A stretch of DNA of 64,000 nt, taken from the NCBI RefSeq assembly GCF_023282985.1, contig NZ_JAGQDC010000003.1, forward strand, positions 248,001 through 312,000, in the 5' to 3' direction. Origin of the DNA: Serratia silvae (lineage in GTDB: Bacteria > Pseudomonadota > Gammaproteobacteria > Enterobacterales > Enterobacteriaceae). Positions within the stretch are counted from its first letter, which is position 1; the number at the start of each line of letters is the position of its first letter. The notes under the pieces were generated by a model. It worked only from the letters and a program-made list of their open reading frames with translations. It was not told the origin of the DNA and did not search any database. Below, piece after piece: positions 63,432 through 64,000 of the stretch. The position numbers and the translations under genes are program-made.

Positions 63432-64000
63432 ATTTTTCTCCAAAATATGAGGTCAAGAGGCAGGCATCGGCCATGCCATACAGCATGTCGCAACCCGAGC
63501 TTGAACCAATCTGTTTAATCTTGTTAATGGTATCGATAATAAGGTGACGATCGTCGTGTACTAATTTTTCTAACAGATGACTGATCGCCTGCCGGTAACG
63601 CTGATTTATTGCTGCTTCTAATGTAATCGCACTCAGCAGCGTAGTTTTATGTTGCGCTTTTTCCAGCACGGCCATAAAAACTTCGCGATATTTTTGTGCT
63701 GGATGGCCGGATAACAATAAAATAGAGCAAAACCCAACCAGATAATCATCCCCAGAAGGCGTCAGGCCAATTCCCAAACCAATGAGGGAATGTAAGGCCT
63801 CGTCGGGAGCTTCATTGCGCCGTATCGCTAGAAATAACGCATCACGATGAAGCTGTAATAATCTGGCCATTTCCCGGTAAAATATATTCTCACCACGGTA
63901 ATTAAACAGCGAATTACCAGATGAAGCCTGTTGATTAATGCATGCCCCCCATTGGTGCCAAGCAATAGATGCTCTGCTTGCTTCGTTTAAATACAGGTCA
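63391..64000 (-). CDS. ylbF: Oxamate carbamoyltransferase subunit AllH (YlbF, DUF2877), partial
   Basis: The frame is open from the stop at 63391 to the right edge (about 200 residues; E. coli YlbF is about 270), so the N-terminus lies outside. The DUF2877 core is visible: LIGLGIGLTPSGDDYLVGF and a C-terminal GSSSGCDMLYGMADA. An internal ATG at 63870 is not the start because coding continues upstream (FNYRGENIFYRE). First visible gene of the operon; overlaps fdrA by 41 nt. Confidence 0.9.
   Translation of the reverse strand, partial: DLYLNEASRASIAWHQWGACINQQASSGNSLFNYRGENIFYREMARLLQLHRDALFLAIRRNEAPDEALHSLIGLGIGLTPSGDDYLVGFCSILLLSGHPAQKYREVFMAVLEKAQHKTTLLSAITLEAAINQRYRQAISHLLEKLVHDDRHLIIDTINKIKQIGSSSGCDMLYGMADACLLTSYFGEKYAHQDRGKKQHLV

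Overview
The window reads as enterobacterial chromosome, most likely Serratia or a close Yersiniaceae relative. It carries the E. coli-like blocks ybbN-ybbO-tesA/ybbA-ybbP, purEK, lpxH-ppiB, cysS and folD-ybcJ, plus tRNA-Arg(UCU) (argU). Protein similarity to E. coli is high but not identical. The genus is inferred from recalled family similarity, not from a search.

Layout. (1) 1-9804 is housekeeping DNA: the cnoX end, an SDR, TesA, the YbbAP exporter, PurEK behind a PurR box, LpxH, PpiB and CysS. (2) 9807-15443 holds a 205-bp inverted-end repeat, a LacI-type regulator fused to an ABC-type solute-binding domain, and a divergent operon (metallo-beta-lactamase hydrolase, NupG-type transporter, MgtC protein). 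Two similar CG-centred palindromes sit in the divergent intergenic region. (3) 15460-17513 has ybcJ, folD, two small unknown genes and argU. (4) 17514 to about 44600 is an accessory region inserted at argU. It starts with a P4-type integrase, then AlpA, a BRO-type protein, a 5'-truncated DUF927 replication protein, iteron-like repeats, an antirepressor, a tape-measure fragment and a Gp2 fragment. A contact-dependent inhibition locus (CdiB, 3660-aa CdiA, CdiI) follows, then an orphan toxin/immunity module that breaks a SymE copy, a SymE/RHH cluster, and remnants of an XRE regulator and an IS5-family transposase. (5) 44608-51918 holds a divergent MocR regulator and DUF1127 gene, small membrane proteins, and a leoCBA dynamin-like operon in which one GTPase domain is split between two genes. 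(6) 52450-56340 has murQ followed by a ruined murP, then a PglL/Wzy-type ligase. (7) 56393 to the right edge is a minus-strand operon with the three oxamate-carbamoyltransferase genes (fdrA/ylbE/ylbF, now allFGH), an NCS2 permease, a carbamate kinase and a Tat-exported amidohydrolase.

How the genes work together. The right-hand operon looks like a complete route: import or external hydrolysis of a cyclic ureide, carbamoyl transfer giving carbamoyl phosphate, then ATP from carbamate kinase. The LacI fusion probably controls its divergent operon. The Cdi locus is a competition system with a spare toxin cassette. LeoB and LeoC are expected to form one dynamin-like protein that acts with LeoA on membranes. 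The most unusual items are the split LeoC/LeoB GTPase, the oxamate operon with its Tat amidohydrolase, the LacI-SBP fusion, the orphan toxin cassette inside a symE relic, and the iteron cluster behind the truncated primase.
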